From: Flavobacterium geliluteum
GTDB lineage: Bacteria > Bacteroidota > Bacteroidia > Flavobacteriales > Flavobacteriaceae
DNA: 64,000 nt
Assembly (NCBI RefSeq): GCF_017948595.1
Contig: NZ_JAGFBV010000001.1
Coordinates: 1 to 64,000 of the forward strand
Reading direction: 5' to 3'
A program made the position numbers and the translations under genes. The first letter of the stretch is position 1, and the number at the start of each line of letters is the position of its first letter. Positions 18,752 through 28,398 of this stretch are shown here, one piece after another. The notes beneath the pieces were generated by a model. It had not been told where the DNA came from. It worked only from the letters and a program-made list of their open reading frames with translations, and made no database searches.

Positions 18752-21631
18752 TTAGATACTCATTAAAAAACCAATTAAGTTTTCTTTTTTATTAAGGCCA
18801 AGTTTTTTTCTTAATCGATATCGAGCCAATTCAACGCCTCCGGTCGAGATATTCATAATTTCGGCAATTTCCTTGGTAGACATATTCATTAGTAAATACG
18901 TTGACAAATCCAGCTCTCGCGGCGAGATTGTTGGGTATTTTTCTTTGAGTCTTTTTAGGAAATCAAAATGTACATTTTTGATGTGTTTTTCTAGATCTTT
19001 CCAGCTTTTATCGGTATTCACCTCCTTTACAATGCTTTTATGTAATTTATTAAACTCAGATTTTGTGCTGTCATCTAAGTTGTGTGTGTCAATATCTTTT
19101 ATTTTCTGAATAATACCGTTTAATACTTTGTTCTTTTTTACAACCTGTAAAGAATTGTTAACCAATTCTTTATCTTTTGCGAGAATTTTTATTTGAAGCT
19201 TGTCATTTTTAAGTTTTTCAATCTCTTTTTCAAGTTCATGTTGTTCATGTCTAATTTTGGATTCTTTTTCCAAATAAAGCCTTCTTTGCTCAATCGTCTC
19301 GTAATATTTATTGGTTCTGATTTTTACTTTTATTCGATTGGTAGTATAATAGATTGCCGCTAAAATCAATATAAAATAAGTTAGATAAGCTAGAAAATGT
19401 CTGTACCACGGCGGCGAAATAGTGAAATTAATTTCTGAAACGTTAGACTCTACACCATAACTGTTTTTTGCCTTAATTTTCATAGTGTAATTTCCTTCTC
19501 TCAAGTTGGTGTATTCTTTAATCGAAATAGTAGACCAATTGCGCCAGTTTTCCTCAAATGGTTCTAGTTTATAAGAGTACATAACGTTTTCCTGATTTTC
19601 GAAAGTGGGAGACGAAAAGGTAAATTTTACGTGATTAGAGCTGTAAGGTAATTCAAATTCTTCTTTATCGGTGGTAAGATTCCCTGTTATAATAGTATCT
19701 TCTGGGAACGAAAAACTTTCGATAAAAGCCCTAGGTTTGGTTATAAAACTATTTGAAATTTTTGAGTCATAATGTGTTAATCCATCCGTTAATCCTATAA
19801 AAATATTATTAGGATCAATTGCATTTATAGAAATGTAATTGTTTACTAAATTGCCGGTTAAGTTAGAAAAAGGAGCTTCCTTTTGATGATATGTTCCATC
19901 TGATTTTTTTTCTAAAACGCCCAGTGACTCATTATAGGCATACCATAAATTACCATAAGCATCCTCAATCAAAGCTTTTAACGTAGGTGTCTTTGTAAAC
20001 AAAGCTGATGTTTTTTTGTCTTCAAAAAAGCCTTCCTGCTCTTTACTATATCTGTAAAAGTGGTTTTTGGTTTGAAAATAAACCTTATTATTGATCGATT
20101 GTAAGCTGCCGATTCCTTTGCGCTGTGAGGAAATTCCAGTATGTTTTTTAATAAATTCAAAACTCTTTAAGTCCTCCGAAAGGGTCATTTGGTACAAATA
20201 ATTATCTTTCTTGAGCCATAAATAATTCTCGTCAAGTTCAATTTCAAACGTATTGGTAGTTTGGTCAAATCCGGCCACTTGATTGACATAATCGATCCCG
20301 TTGGGAGCACTTTTAAATACCGAAAAGCCATTATAGCTTTCTCCAATAATATAACCGGGACGCTTAGGGATCGCTTTAAAACCAAAATATCCTTTGCTGT
20401 CCAGTATTTTGGCAACTCTGTTTTGTTCTATCACTAGCGCACCATTGTTACTGGCGCACAGTAAAGTATTGTTGATCACCTGTATGTTCCAGGCCTGTGC
20501 AATTGTTCCTTCTATGCGATAAAAAGGCTCGTCCTTAAATGATTTGCTCCACGGGTGGTAAAATAAGCCCTGATTTGTGGCCACATACAAGTTGTTATTA
20601 TGCACGACAGAAGCATAAACGGTACCGATGTTATAACTATAATCAAAATAGGTAAAAGGGGAGTTTTCGTTAATAAAAGTGATTCCGTTATCAAGTCCCA
20701 GCCAGACATTGTTCTTGTTGTCTACAAAGGAAGTAAGCACCGTATTGTTTTGAAGTCCTTTTTGTCTGTTTAAGTGTTGAATAATCTTTCCGTTTAAATC
20801 ACAAATTATGATGCCATTGAGTACTGTATTAAGCACAATAAATTTGTTTTTTATGATAGATCCGCCAAGCGAGGTGTTTTTTTTAATAAAGCTATTGGCT
20901 TCTGTCTCCCATGATTTTATAGATTTGCCATCACTTATAAAAAGTCCTTTTTCGAGAGAGGCAAGAATCAATTTATTATTAGAAAGAGGAAATACTGCCC
21001 AAATTTCTTTATCGTTAAAAAATTCAGATCCTGGCACTGCGATTAATTTGCCGTTTTTGTATTCCAGAATTCCTAGTGATTTGTCCTGAAAGTAAAGTTT
21101 GTTATTGATTAAAAATGAAAATTGAAATTTCTTTGGGGCATCGATGAAACGAAGTTTGTCATTTTTATAAAAAAACACTTTCGTGAAAGATTGAAAGATG
21201 ACTTCGCCTTTATATATGTGTATTCTCCAAATTAGGTTAATATTTTTGCTGTCTTTCTTACTGATTAAATTTGATAAAGAAAAATACTTTAATTCTCCTT
21301 TTTCGTTGCTTTTAAAAAAACCAAATTCGTTATTTCCTCCTACAAATATTTTTCCTGAGTCATCAATTTTCAAACTTCTAATTGCGGTGCTATTCGGGAG
21401 TGAATATTTGTGCCAAGTAGATCCGTCAAACTTTATTAAACCACTATTATTTGCAAAATATAGGTTCCCATTTGTGTCCTGATCTATATTCCAGTTTTGA
21501 GTTCCGCCTTTATAATCGGTTCTTTTGTAGTTTTTGATGGCAGGAAGTCCAATATCTTTCACTTGGCCAAAAAGGGCAACTGAGAATAGTGTAAAAAAAC
21601 CAATAATAAAATATGATTTTATCATTTTCAT
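18752..21631 (-). CDS. Membrane-bound propeller/Y_Y_Y/LuxR-type regulator of the glucan locus
   Basis: 959 residues: signal/anchor at the N-terminus (ATG at 21631 or 21625), a large periplasmic part with repeated beta-propeller blades (for example NGNLYFANNSGLIKFDGS, NKNNVWLGLDNGITFINE), and a Y_Y_Y domain ending near NFTISPPW (about 670-742). One transmembrane helix spans about 745-762, followed by a coiled coil with low-complexity Lys/Glu (764-860) and a LuxR-type helix-turn-helix at 899-959 (SPRELDLSTYLLMNMSTKEI). It has no histidine kinase or receiver domain, so it should act as a one-component sensor carrying its own DNA-binding domain at the membrane. Divergent from susC, so it is the likely activator of the locus, sensing a glucan oligosaccharide. 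Confidence 0.85.
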   Translation of the reverse strand: MKMIKSYFIIGFFTLFSVALFGQVKDIGLPAIKNYKRTDYKGGTQNWNIDQDTNGNLYFANNSGLIKFDGSTWHKYSLPNSTAIRSLKIDDSGKIFVGGNNEFGFFKSNEKGELKYFSLSNLISKKDSKNINLIWRIHIYKGEVIFQSFTKVFFYKNDKLRFIDAPKKFQFSFLINNKLYFQDKSLGILEYKNGKLIAVPGSEFFNDKEIWAVFPLSNNKLILASLEKGLFISDGKSIKSWETEANSFIKKNTSLGGSIIKNKFIVLNTVLNGIIICDLNGKIIQHLNRQKGLQNNTVLTSFVDNKNNVWLGLDNGITFINENSPFTYFDYSYNIGTVYASVVHNNNLYVATNQGLFYHPWSKSFKDEPFYRIEGTIAQAWNIQVINNTLLCASNNGALVIEQNRVAKILDSKGYFGFKAIPKRPGYIIGESYNGFSVFKSAPNGIDYVNQVAGFDQTTNTFEIELDENYLWLKKDNYLYQMTLSEDLKSFEFIKKHTGISSQRKGIGSLQSINNKVYFQTKNHFYRYSKEQEGFFEDKKTSALFTKTPTLKALIEDAYGNLWYAYNESLGVLEKKSDGTYHQKEAPFSNLTGNLVNNYISINAIDPNNIFIGLTDGLTHYDSKISNSFITKPRAFIESFSFPEDTIITGNLTTDKEEFELPYSSNHVKFTFSSPTFENQENVMYSYKLEPFEENWRNWSTISIKEYTNLREGNYTMKIKAKNSYGVESNVSEINFTISPPWYRHFLAYLTYFILILAAIYYTTNRIKVKIRTNKYYETIEQRRLYLEKESKIRHEQHELEKEIEKLKNDKLQIKILAKDKELVNNSLQVVKKNKVLNGIIQKIKDIDTHNLDDSTKSEFNKLHKSIVKEVNTDKSWKDLEKHIKNVHFDFLKRLKEKYPTISPRELDLSTYLLMNMSTKEIAEIMNISTGGVELARYRLRKKLGLNKKENLIGFLMSI

Positions 21632-21975
21632 AATTTTTTCAAGGTATTTGATGTTTTTTATTGTAATTAGCTTATTTTTAGATATATAGTTTGGTTATAT
21701 GTCTACTATTTCGATGTAGATGTACTATTTTTAGATAAAAATAAACATAATTGTTTGATGTAGTGTTTATTTTGTTGACTTAACATTTCTCTAACAATAT
21801 AAAAATATAATTAAAATATTGATTTATAAATGTTTATAAAAAAATTGATGTGTTTTTGTAGCGTATTAATATTACGTTTGATGTGTTTTTGTAATGAAAA
21901 TTAATTATAAATAGTGAAAATTTAAGTTTATTATTGCATCAAATTACTAATTAATTAACCAAAATTTTTAGAAAA
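21632..21975. promoter_or_regulatory. Divergent control region of the glucan locus
   Basis: 344 bp, strongly AT-rich, with no gene. It contains an inverted repeat TCTAC-N9-GTAGA at 21702-21720, a direct repeat TATTTTTAGATA at 21673-21684 and 21726-21737, and a second longer direct repeat at 21845-21893 (listed separately). A -7-like TATTATTG is seen about 35 bp before susC. It must hold promoters for both the regulator and susC. Confidence 0.6.
21845..21893 (+). repeat. Paired 16-bp direct repeat, candidate operator
   Basis: TTGATGTGTTTTTGTA occurs exactly at 21845-21860 and again at 21878-21893, 33 bp apart (about three helical turns). A palindromic TAATATTA core lies between the copies. 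It sits 80-130 bp upstream of susC and is a candidate site for the divergent LuxR-type regulator. Confidence 0.5.
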
Positions 21976-24900
21976 ATGAAATTAACAAAATTACTTATTT
22001 TTTGTATTTCGTCTCTATTGTTTTCTGTTGTCGCAGTAGCACAGGATGTTACGGTAAATGGAATTATAAATGACGAAAGTGGCTTACCCGTCCCTGGGGC
22101 AACAATTTTAATCAAAGGAACAACTAAAGCAACTGCTTCTGACTTCGATGGAAAATTTCAAATAAATGTTCCATCTAATGGTACATTGACAATTAGTTTT
22201 GTAGGATATAATACGATTAATGAAGCTGTAGACGGAAGGACTAAAATTACCTTTCAATTAAGGCCAGAATCTCAAAGCTTAAACGAGGTTGTTGTTGTTG
22301 GATACGGTACACAAAAGAAAAGTGTCGTAACAGGAGCAATTTCTAGTGTAAAAGCAAAAGATTTAGAAAGTTTACCTATCACAAGAATCGAACAATCTTT
22401 ACAAGGAAGGGTTTCAGGGGTTTCTATTGCTGCAAATGCAGGTCAGCCAGGATCGGCTTCTACAATCAGGATTCGTGGTTTTACTACTCTTAATAATAAC
22501 GATCCTTTATGGGTAGTAGACGGTGTAATGATCGACAACGGTGGTATTGGGTACTTGAATCAATCTGATATTGAATCTATCGAGGTGCTAAAAGATGGTG
22601 CTTCGGGAGCAATTTACGGTTCTCGTGCTGCTGCGGGGGTTATCTTGGTAACGACCAAAAAAGGTAAATCAGGAAAGATTTCTGTAAATTATACAGGTTT
22701 TTCAGGAGTATCTCAAGCGGCAAAGAAAATTGATTTGCTTGATGCATCACAGTATGTTACCATCATGAATGAGGCTTACACGAACGGTGGAAGACCGGCG
22801 CCTTATTCTACAACTACTAATTACGGTAAAGGTACTAACTGGCAAGATGCTATTTTTAATAACAATGCACAACGTACTTCTCATGAATTAAGTTTTAGTG
22901 GAGGAAATGATACTTCAACATTCTATATGTCTTTCGGATTATTAGACCAAGAAGGGATCGTAACCTCTGAAATTTCAAATTATACTAGAAAAAACATTCG
23001 TTTAAACTCGACTCATAAATTAGGAAAATATTTTAAAGTTGGTCAGACTTTAGGTTACTCTCATGAAAAAACGATTGGTGTTGGAAACACAAATGATGAA
23101 TTTGGTGGGCCTTTGTCTTCAGCAATTAACTTAGATCCATTGACTCCAATTATCGAGACAAATCCAAATCAACCGATCTATCAAAATAATCCGAATGCTC
23201 TTAAAGACGCAAACGGAAATTACTATGGTATTTCGACAATTGTAACGCAAGAAAATACTAACCCATTGGCATATACACAAACAAGATTGGGTAATAATGA
23301 TTTTGCTGATAATTTTGTTGGTAATGTTTTTGGTGAGGTTGAAATTTTACCAGGTTTAAAATTTAAATCTGCAGCAGGTGGTAAATTAGCGTTTTTTGGT
23401 TCTGATAACTTTACTCCAGTGTTTTTCTTAAACGGAGCTACTAAAAGAGATAAAAATGAATTGTTCAGATCATACAAAAAATCTTTTAGCTGGAACTGGG
23501 AGAATACTTTAAATTATGCTAAGAAATTAGGTGATCATAACTTTAGTGTTTTACTTGGTAAAGGTACATACGTAGACAATATTTCATCTGGTAACGATGT
23601 AACTTATCAAGGGGTGCCTGCAACAACGCATGCTGAAGCTTCTTTTAACGTTGAAGTTCCTATTACAGATAAAATTGCTAATGCGTATAGCTCACAAGCG
23701 TATGAGCACAGAGTAGAGTCTTTGTTTGGAAGATTAAATTACGATTATAAAGAGAAATATATTTTTACCGGAATTATCCGTCGTGACGGTTCTACTAGAT
23801 TTGGACCAAATCATAAATACGGAACTTTCCCTTCTGTATCTGCAGGTTGGGTACCATCTAAAGAAGGATTCTGGGGAGAAAATAATGCGATCACTTCATT
23901 AAAAATTAGAGGAGGTTACGGTGTAACTGGAAATGACTCTTCTCCTGATTTCTTATATATTTCTACTGTTGGAATTAAGAGAAACTATACAATTGGAGGA
24001 ACACCAATTCCGGGACAAAGTCCAAACGCAATTCCTAACCCTGATTTAAAATGGGAAGAAACAAAACAAGCCAATATTGGGTTTGAGATGAGTTTCTTAC
24101 GTGATTTTAACTTAACGGTAGATTTATTCAACAAAAAAACAGATGGTATTATTATGCCAGTTCCTAATCCTGGTTATGTTGGAGCATCAGGAGATTCTTA
24201 TGCTAACTTAGCTAGTATGGAAAATAAAGGTATTGATGTTGAATTAGGGTACCGTAAAAAAATTGGTGCTTTGAATCTTTCGGTTAATGGTAACTTCTCT
24301 TATATCAAAAATGAAATCACTTATCTAGACAAGGGAGTTAATTTTATAGCTGGTGATGAGACCGTACAATCTAGTTCTTACGAAATAAACAGAACACAAG
24401 TAGGTCAAGCTTACAATTCATTCTACGGGTTTAAAACAAATGGTATTTTTCAAACTCAGGCAGAAATTGATTCCTATCAAAATGCTGCAGGAGTAGTAAT
24501 TCAGCCAAATGCTAAACCGGGAGATTTCCGTTGGCAAGATCTAAACGGAGATGGTAAAATTGCAGCAGAAGATAGAACTTTCTTAGGGACTTCATTGCCT
24601 AAATATACTTATGGTCTTACTTTGAACTTAGATTACAAAGGAATTGATTTATTAGTTTTTGGTCAAGGAGCAGGTGGAAATAAAATCTACCAAGGTTTAA
24701 GAAGGTTAGATATCATTAATGCAAATTACCAAACAGAAGTTTTAGGTCGTTGGACAGGACCGGGATCAACAAACAGTTATCCAAGAGTTACTACTGATGA
24801 TACAAACAGAAACTTCAGTAATCCATCAGATTTTAATTTACAGAAAGGTGATTTCTTTAGATTCAAAACGATTCAGGTTGGATATTCTCTTCCATCAGAT

Positions 24901-25098
24901 TTGATCAATAAAATCTCTTTGCAAAAAGTTAGATTTTATTTAACAGGTGAAAACCTTTTCACAATCACAAAATATAATGGTTTTGATCCAGAAGTTGGAG
25001 GCCCTACAGCGTCAGGAATGGACAATGTACAAGGTGTTGACAGAGGTTACTATCCTCAAGCAAAATCGTATATGTTAGGTGTTAATTTGCAATTTTAA
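21976..25098 (+). CDS. SusC/RagA-family TonB-dependent outer-membrane receptor
   Basis: 1040 residues. Signal peptide ending near VAVAQ, then a carboxypeptidase-regulatory-like domain at about 24-105 (NGIINDESGLPVPGATILIK), a plug starting with LNEVVVVGYGTQKKSVVTG, and the SusC signature region DNGGIGYLNQSDIESIEVLKDGASGAIYGSRAA split across the plug end. A beta-barrel follows to a C-terminal aromatic end (LGVNLQF). It imports oligosaccharides with energy from TonB, capped by the SusD lipoprotein encoded 17 bp downstream. The enzymes of the locus suggest beta-glucan oligosaccharides as ligand; that is inferred from context only. Confidence 0.93.
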   Translation: MKLTKLLIFCISSLLFSVVAVAQDVTVNGIINDESGLPVPGATILIKGTTKATASDFDGKFQINVPSNGTLTISFVGYNTINEAVDGRTKITFQLRPESQSLNEVVVVGYGTQKKSVVTGAISSVKAKDLESLPITRIEQSLQGRVSGVSIAANAGQPGSASTIRIRGFTTLNNNDPLWVVDGVMIDNGGIGYLNQSDIESIEVLKDGASGAIYGSRAAAGVILVTTKKGKSGKISVNYTGFSGVSQAAKKIDLLDASQYVTIMNEAYTNGGRPAPYSTTTNYGKGTNWQDAIFNNNAQRTSHELSFSGGNDTSTFYMSFGLLDQEGIVTSEISNYTRKNIRLNSTHKLGKYFKVGQTLGYSHEKTIGVGNTNDEFGGPLSSAINLDPLTPIIETNPNQPIYQNNPNALKDANGNYYGISTIVTQENTNPLAYTQTRLGNNDFADNFVGNVFGEVEILPGLKFKSAAGGKLAFFGSDNFTPVFFLNGATKRDKNELFRSYKKSFSWNWENTLNYAKKLGDHNFSVLLGKGTYVDNISSGNDVTYQGVPATTHAEASFNVEVPITDKIANAYSSQAYEHRVESLFGRLNYDYKEKYIFTGIIRRDGSTRFGPNHKYGTFPSVSAGWVPSKEGFWGENNAITSLKIRGGYGVTGNDSSPDFLYISTVGIKRNYTIGGTPIPGQSPNAIPNPDLKWEETKQANIGFEMSFLRDFNLTVDLFNKKTDGIIMPVPNPGYVGASGDSYANLASMENKGIDVELGYRKKIGALNLSVNGNFSYIKNEITYLDKGVNFIAGDETVQSSSYEINRTQVGQAYNSFYGFKTNGIFQTQAEIDSYQNAAGVVIQPNAKPGDFRWQDLNGDGKIAAEDRTFLGTSLPKYTYGLTLNLDYKGIDLLVFGQGAGGNKIYQGLRRLDIINANYQTEVLGRWTGPGSTNSYPRVTTDDTNRNFSNPSDFNLQKGDFFRFKTIQVGYSLPSDLINKISLQKVRFYLTGENLFTITKYNGFDPEVGGPTASGMDNVQGVDRGYYPQAKSYMLGVNLQF

Positions 25099-25115
25099 TT
25101 AAAAAATAAAATATT

Positions 25116-26633
25116 ATGAAACTGATAAGTTTTAAACAATCGTTAGTCGCTTTTGGAGTGTTATTAACACTTGGAGCGTGTGATACCGACGAAAAATTAG
25201 AGGTAAAAGGAGATGGAGTAGTATTAGAAACTGATTTTTATAGAAACGAAACAGAAGCTTATTCTGGTTTGGTGGCGGCCTATGATAAAGTAGGTAAATT
25301 TGCCGGATCTATGGAAACTGCTCCTTTGTTATTCTTAAATTCTGCTTCAGATGATTTTTATGCAGGTGGAGGTAATTCAGGTGACCAACCAGGTCTTCAG
25401 GTGGCTTCAAATTATACGGTAAGCCCTAGTAATATTCCCCCGGCAATATGGTCTAACTATTACCAAGGTGTTTTTAGATGTAATGTTATGATTCAAAAAC
25501 TTCCTGGAGTTCCTATGGATGCTGCTAAAAAAGCAAGATTCATGGCCGAAGTAAAAACATTACGTGCTTATTATTATTTTGACATTGTTAGAATGTTCAA
25601 GAACGTTCCTTTGATCTTAGTACCGCTTAGTAAAGCAGAAGTTCCTAACGTTTTGCAGGCAAAACCGGCAGATGTTTATGCGCAAATTGAAAAAGATTTA
25701 AATGAAGCAATTGCAGATTTACCAATTACAATTCCAGCGAGTGAATCAGGACGTTTTTCACAAGGAGCTGCTATAGCACTTTTAGGAAAAGTTTATTTAT
25801 ACGATAATAAAAAAGCTGAAGCTGCTGCTGAATTGGCAAAAGTAAATGGTACTCCGGGCCAAATGAGCAGTTATGGTTATAAATTAATGCCAGCTTTTGC
25901 TGACTTATGGAATCATGCTAATAAATTTAATACAGAATCTATTTTCGAGATTGCTTATTCAGATAAATCAAATGCTGATTGGGGTAATTTTGAGACTGGT
26001 AATGATGAAGGAAATGTTGCCGCTCAATTAATGGGTATGAGAGATTATGCCAGAACAGCTACAGGAGTTACAGCTGGTTTGCCTGATTATATCAATGGTT
26101 GGGGCTTCATGGTAGTTACAACCGATTTGGCAAATGCATTAAGTACAGATCCACGTTTTGCTTCTACAATTTTTGATGCTAATGCAGAAAAAGCTGCTGG
26201 ACGTATAACATTTACAGATAGTTATAACGAAACAGGATATCATTTTATAAAATATGCAGCAGTAAATGCCGATATCAAAGCGACGAATCCTTTCCTTAAT
26301 TTTGCTATCAATACCTATATCATTCGTTTAGCTGACACCTATTTGTTAGAAGCTGAAGCATTAGGCGGAACAGGAGCAAGAGCACAAGCACTTTTAGACG
26401 CTGTGAGAGCTAGAGTTGGTTTACCATCTGTACCAGTATCTTTAGCTGCAATATATGCAGAAAGAAGGTTAGAATTGGCTGGAGAAGGTCACCGTTGGTA
26501 TGACTTAGTGAGAACTGGTCAAGCTGCTTCTAAATTGGCATTCAAAGGTTTTACTGCAGGTAAAAATGAAGCATTCCCAATTCCATATAGTGAGTTCAAT
26601 AATACCAAAATGGTTCAAAACGATCAATATTAA
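25116..26633 (+). CDS. SusD/RagB-family surface glycan-binding lipoprotein
   Basis: 505-residue lipoprotein (lipobox LTLGACDTDE, cysteine about residue 22) forming the lid on the SusC transporter. Family features: helical TPR-like N-terminal half with AYSGLVAAYDKVGKF, the MAEVKTLRAYYYFDIVRMF segment, and the C-terminal IYAERRLELAGEGHRWYDLVR block followed by FPIPYSEFNN. Pairs with the preceding susC. No SusE/SusF-like glycan-binding gene follows; instead a terminator hairpin comes before the first glycoside hydrolase. Confidence 0.93.
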   Translation: MKLISFKQSLVAFGVLLTLGACDTDEKLEVKGDGVVLETDFYRNETEAYSGLVAAYDKVGKFAGSMETAPLLFLNSASDDFYAGGGNSGDQPGLQVASNYTVSPSNIPPAIWSNYYQGVFRCNVMIQKLPGVPMDAAKKARFMAEVKTLRAYYYFDIVRMFKNVPLILVPLSKAEVPNVLQAKPADVYAQIEKDLNEAIADLPITIPASESGRFSQGAAIALLGKVYLYDNKKAEAAAELAKVNGTPGQMSSYGYKLMPAFADLWNHANKFNTESIFEIAYSDKSNADWGNFETGNDEGNVAAQLMGMRDYARTATGVTAGLPDYINGWGFMVVTTDLANALSTDPRFASTIFDANAEKAAGRITFTDSYNETGYHFIKYAAVNADIKATNPFLNFAINTYIIRLADTYLLEAEALGGTGARAQALLDAVRARVGLPSVPVSLAAIYAERRLELAGEGHRWYDLVRTGQAASKLAFKGFTAGKNEAFPIPYSEFNNTKMVQNDQY

Positions 26634-26754
26634 AAATTAAGAAATTTTAAGTTAATAGTCCAAATGAATTTATTTGAAAGACCAATTTGAAAATTTTGAT
26701 CTTCCGGAATAAATTCGATCAAGATGTTAGTTTGAGTTTAAGTTTGGTTAGTAG

Positions 26755-26786
26755 AATAGCCCATATTCTTTAGATTATGGGCTATT
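26755..26786 (+). terminator. Terminator after susCD
   Basis: An 11-bp perfect stem (AATAGCCCATA at 26755-26765 with its complement at 26776-26786) is followed by TTTTTA. It separates the transporter pair from the enzyme genes. Confidence 0.8.
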
Positions 26787-26815
26787 TTTAAATCAAGTCG
26801 GCTAATTCAAAAAAA

Positions 26816-26823
26816 TAGATTTG
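26816..26823 (+). promoter_or_regulatory. -7 promoter element upstream of the GH30 genes
   Basis: TAGATTTG matches TAnnTTTG and lies between the susCD terminator and the first GH30 start, about 30 bp from it. No clear -33 TTG is present, as would suit an activator-dependent promoter. Confidence 0.4.
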
Positions 26824-26853
26824 TAAAAAAGTCTTATTACTAAAACATGCACA

Positions 26854-28317
26854 ATGAAAAAAATTGGCTTTATAATTACGAGTTGTTTATGTTTTTCTTT
26901 GGCTGTTTTTTCACAGCAAAAGAGTCAAAAGCATTTACAGAAATTTACAACAACCAACAAAAAAATCACTGTTTATACTACAGCAGCAGATACGAAATTA
27001 AGGTTAACCCCTACAGATAATTTAAGTTTTACAGCCTCGCAGCAACCCACAGAAACAGAAATTTCTGTTTTTGTAGAACCTTCAAAACAATTTCAGAGTT
27101 TTCTTGGAATAGGTGGCGCGATTACTGATGCAAGTGCAGAAATTTTTGCAAACTTATCAAAAGAAAAACAAACCGAATTCTTAAACGCTTATTACGATAC
27201 CCAAAAAGGAATCGGATATTCATTGCTAAGAACAACTATTCAGAGTTCTGATTTTAGCAGCGGAAGCTATTCTTATATCGAAGAAGGCGACAAAGAGTTA
27301 AAGACTTTCTCTATTGAGCATGATCGCAAATACCGCATTCCGATGATTAAAGCGGCCATTAAAACGGCTGGCGGAAAGTTAGTCACTTACGCAGCACCTT
27401 GGTCACCAAACGCTTTCATGAAAAGCAATAAAAATGTGTTAAAGGGCGGAACATTGTTGCCAGAGTTTTTTCAACCTTGGGCAAATTTTTATGCCAAATT
27501 TATAAAAGAATACAATAAAGAAGGGATTCCGATCTGGGGAACATCTGTTCAAAACGAACCAATGGCTACCCAAAAGTGGGAGTCATGCCTTTATACTGCC
27601 GAGTCAGAAAGAGATTTCTTGAAAAGCTACCTTGGGCCAACGCTTAAAAAAGAAGGTTTAGGAAGTGTAAAAATCATTGCTTGGGATCATAATCGAGATT
27701 TAATGGTACACAGAGCCAATGTTATTTTTTCTGATCCGGAAGCTTCAAAATATGTTTGGGGAATGGGCTTTCATTGGTATGAAACCTGGACTGGAGCACA
27801 ACCTCTTTTCGAAAACGTAGCAAAAGTGCACGAAGCTTATCCTGACAAAAAATTACTTTTTACCGAGGGTTGTGTAGAGAAATTTGATGCGGCAAAATAT
27901 CAGTTTTGGCCAAATGCAGAGAGATACGGGTCTTCAATGATTCATGATTTTAATAACGGAACTGTAGGTTGGACAGACTGGAATATTTTATTAGACCAAT
28001 TTGGAGGGCCAAATCATGTAGGCAATTTTTGTTTCGCGCCCATACATGCCGACACAACAACAGGAGAGCTTATTTACACACCATCTTATTATTATATTGG
28101 GCATTTCTCAAAATTTATTCGCCCAAATGCAGTGAGAGTAAGTACATCAGTGAGCAGAAGTTACCTCATAAGTACTTCTTTTTTGAATACGGATGGTAAA
28201 ATGGCAACAGTAGTAATGAATCATACGGATAATGAGATTATGTACAATTTTATTATTGCAGCAGAAAAAACAGTTGTAAAAATTCCAGCACACGCCATTC
28301 AAACATTAGTATATTAA
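26854..28317 (+). CDS. Glycoside hydrolase family 30 enzyme, copy 1
   Basis: 487 residues with a cleavable signal peptide ending near LAVFSQQ. (beta/alpha)8 barrel plus beta-side domain of clan GH-A. Acid/base glutamate in VQNEPMA (about E235) and nucleophile in LLFTEGCVE (about E338); FHWYETW and GWTDWNILLDQFGGPNH are further family blocks. Annotated relatives are glucosylceramidase-like, but in Bacteroidota glucan loci such enzymes are typically beta-1,6-glucanases or exo-beta-1,6-glucosidases (subfamily GH30_3 or nearby). That activity is inferred from context. First gene of the enzyme cluster, 82 bp upstream of a close paralogue. Confidence 0.9.
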   Translation: MKKIGFIITSCLCFSLAVFSQQKSQKHLQKFTTTNKKITVYTTAADTKLRLTPTDNLSFTASQQPTETEISVFVEPSKQFQSFLGIGGAITDASAEIFANLSKEKQTEFLNAYYDTQKGIGYSLLRTTIQSSDFSSGSYSYIEEGDKELKTFSIEHDRKYRIPMIKAAIKTAGGKLVTYAAPWSPNAFMKSNKNVLKGGTLLPEFFQPWANFYAKFIKEYNKEGIPIWGTSVQNEPMATQKWESCLYTAESERDFLKSYLGPTLKKEGLGSVKIIAWDHNRDLMVHRANVIFSDPEASKYVWGMGFHWYETWTGAQPLFENVAKVHEAYPDKKLLFTEGCVEKFDAAKYQFWPNAERYGSSMIHDFNNGTVGWTDWNILLDQFGGPNHVGNFCFAPIHADTTTGELIYTPSYYYIGHFSKFIRPNAVRVSTSVSRSYLISTSFLNTDGKMATVVMNHTDNEIMYNFIIAAEKTVVKIPAHAIQTLVY

Positions 28318-28398
28318 ACATTCTCAGAAAGTCGGGTCTTGATTTTTTTAACCCAGATTTTATAACTGCTAATTAGCTTTAAAATTTTTGAAAATACA

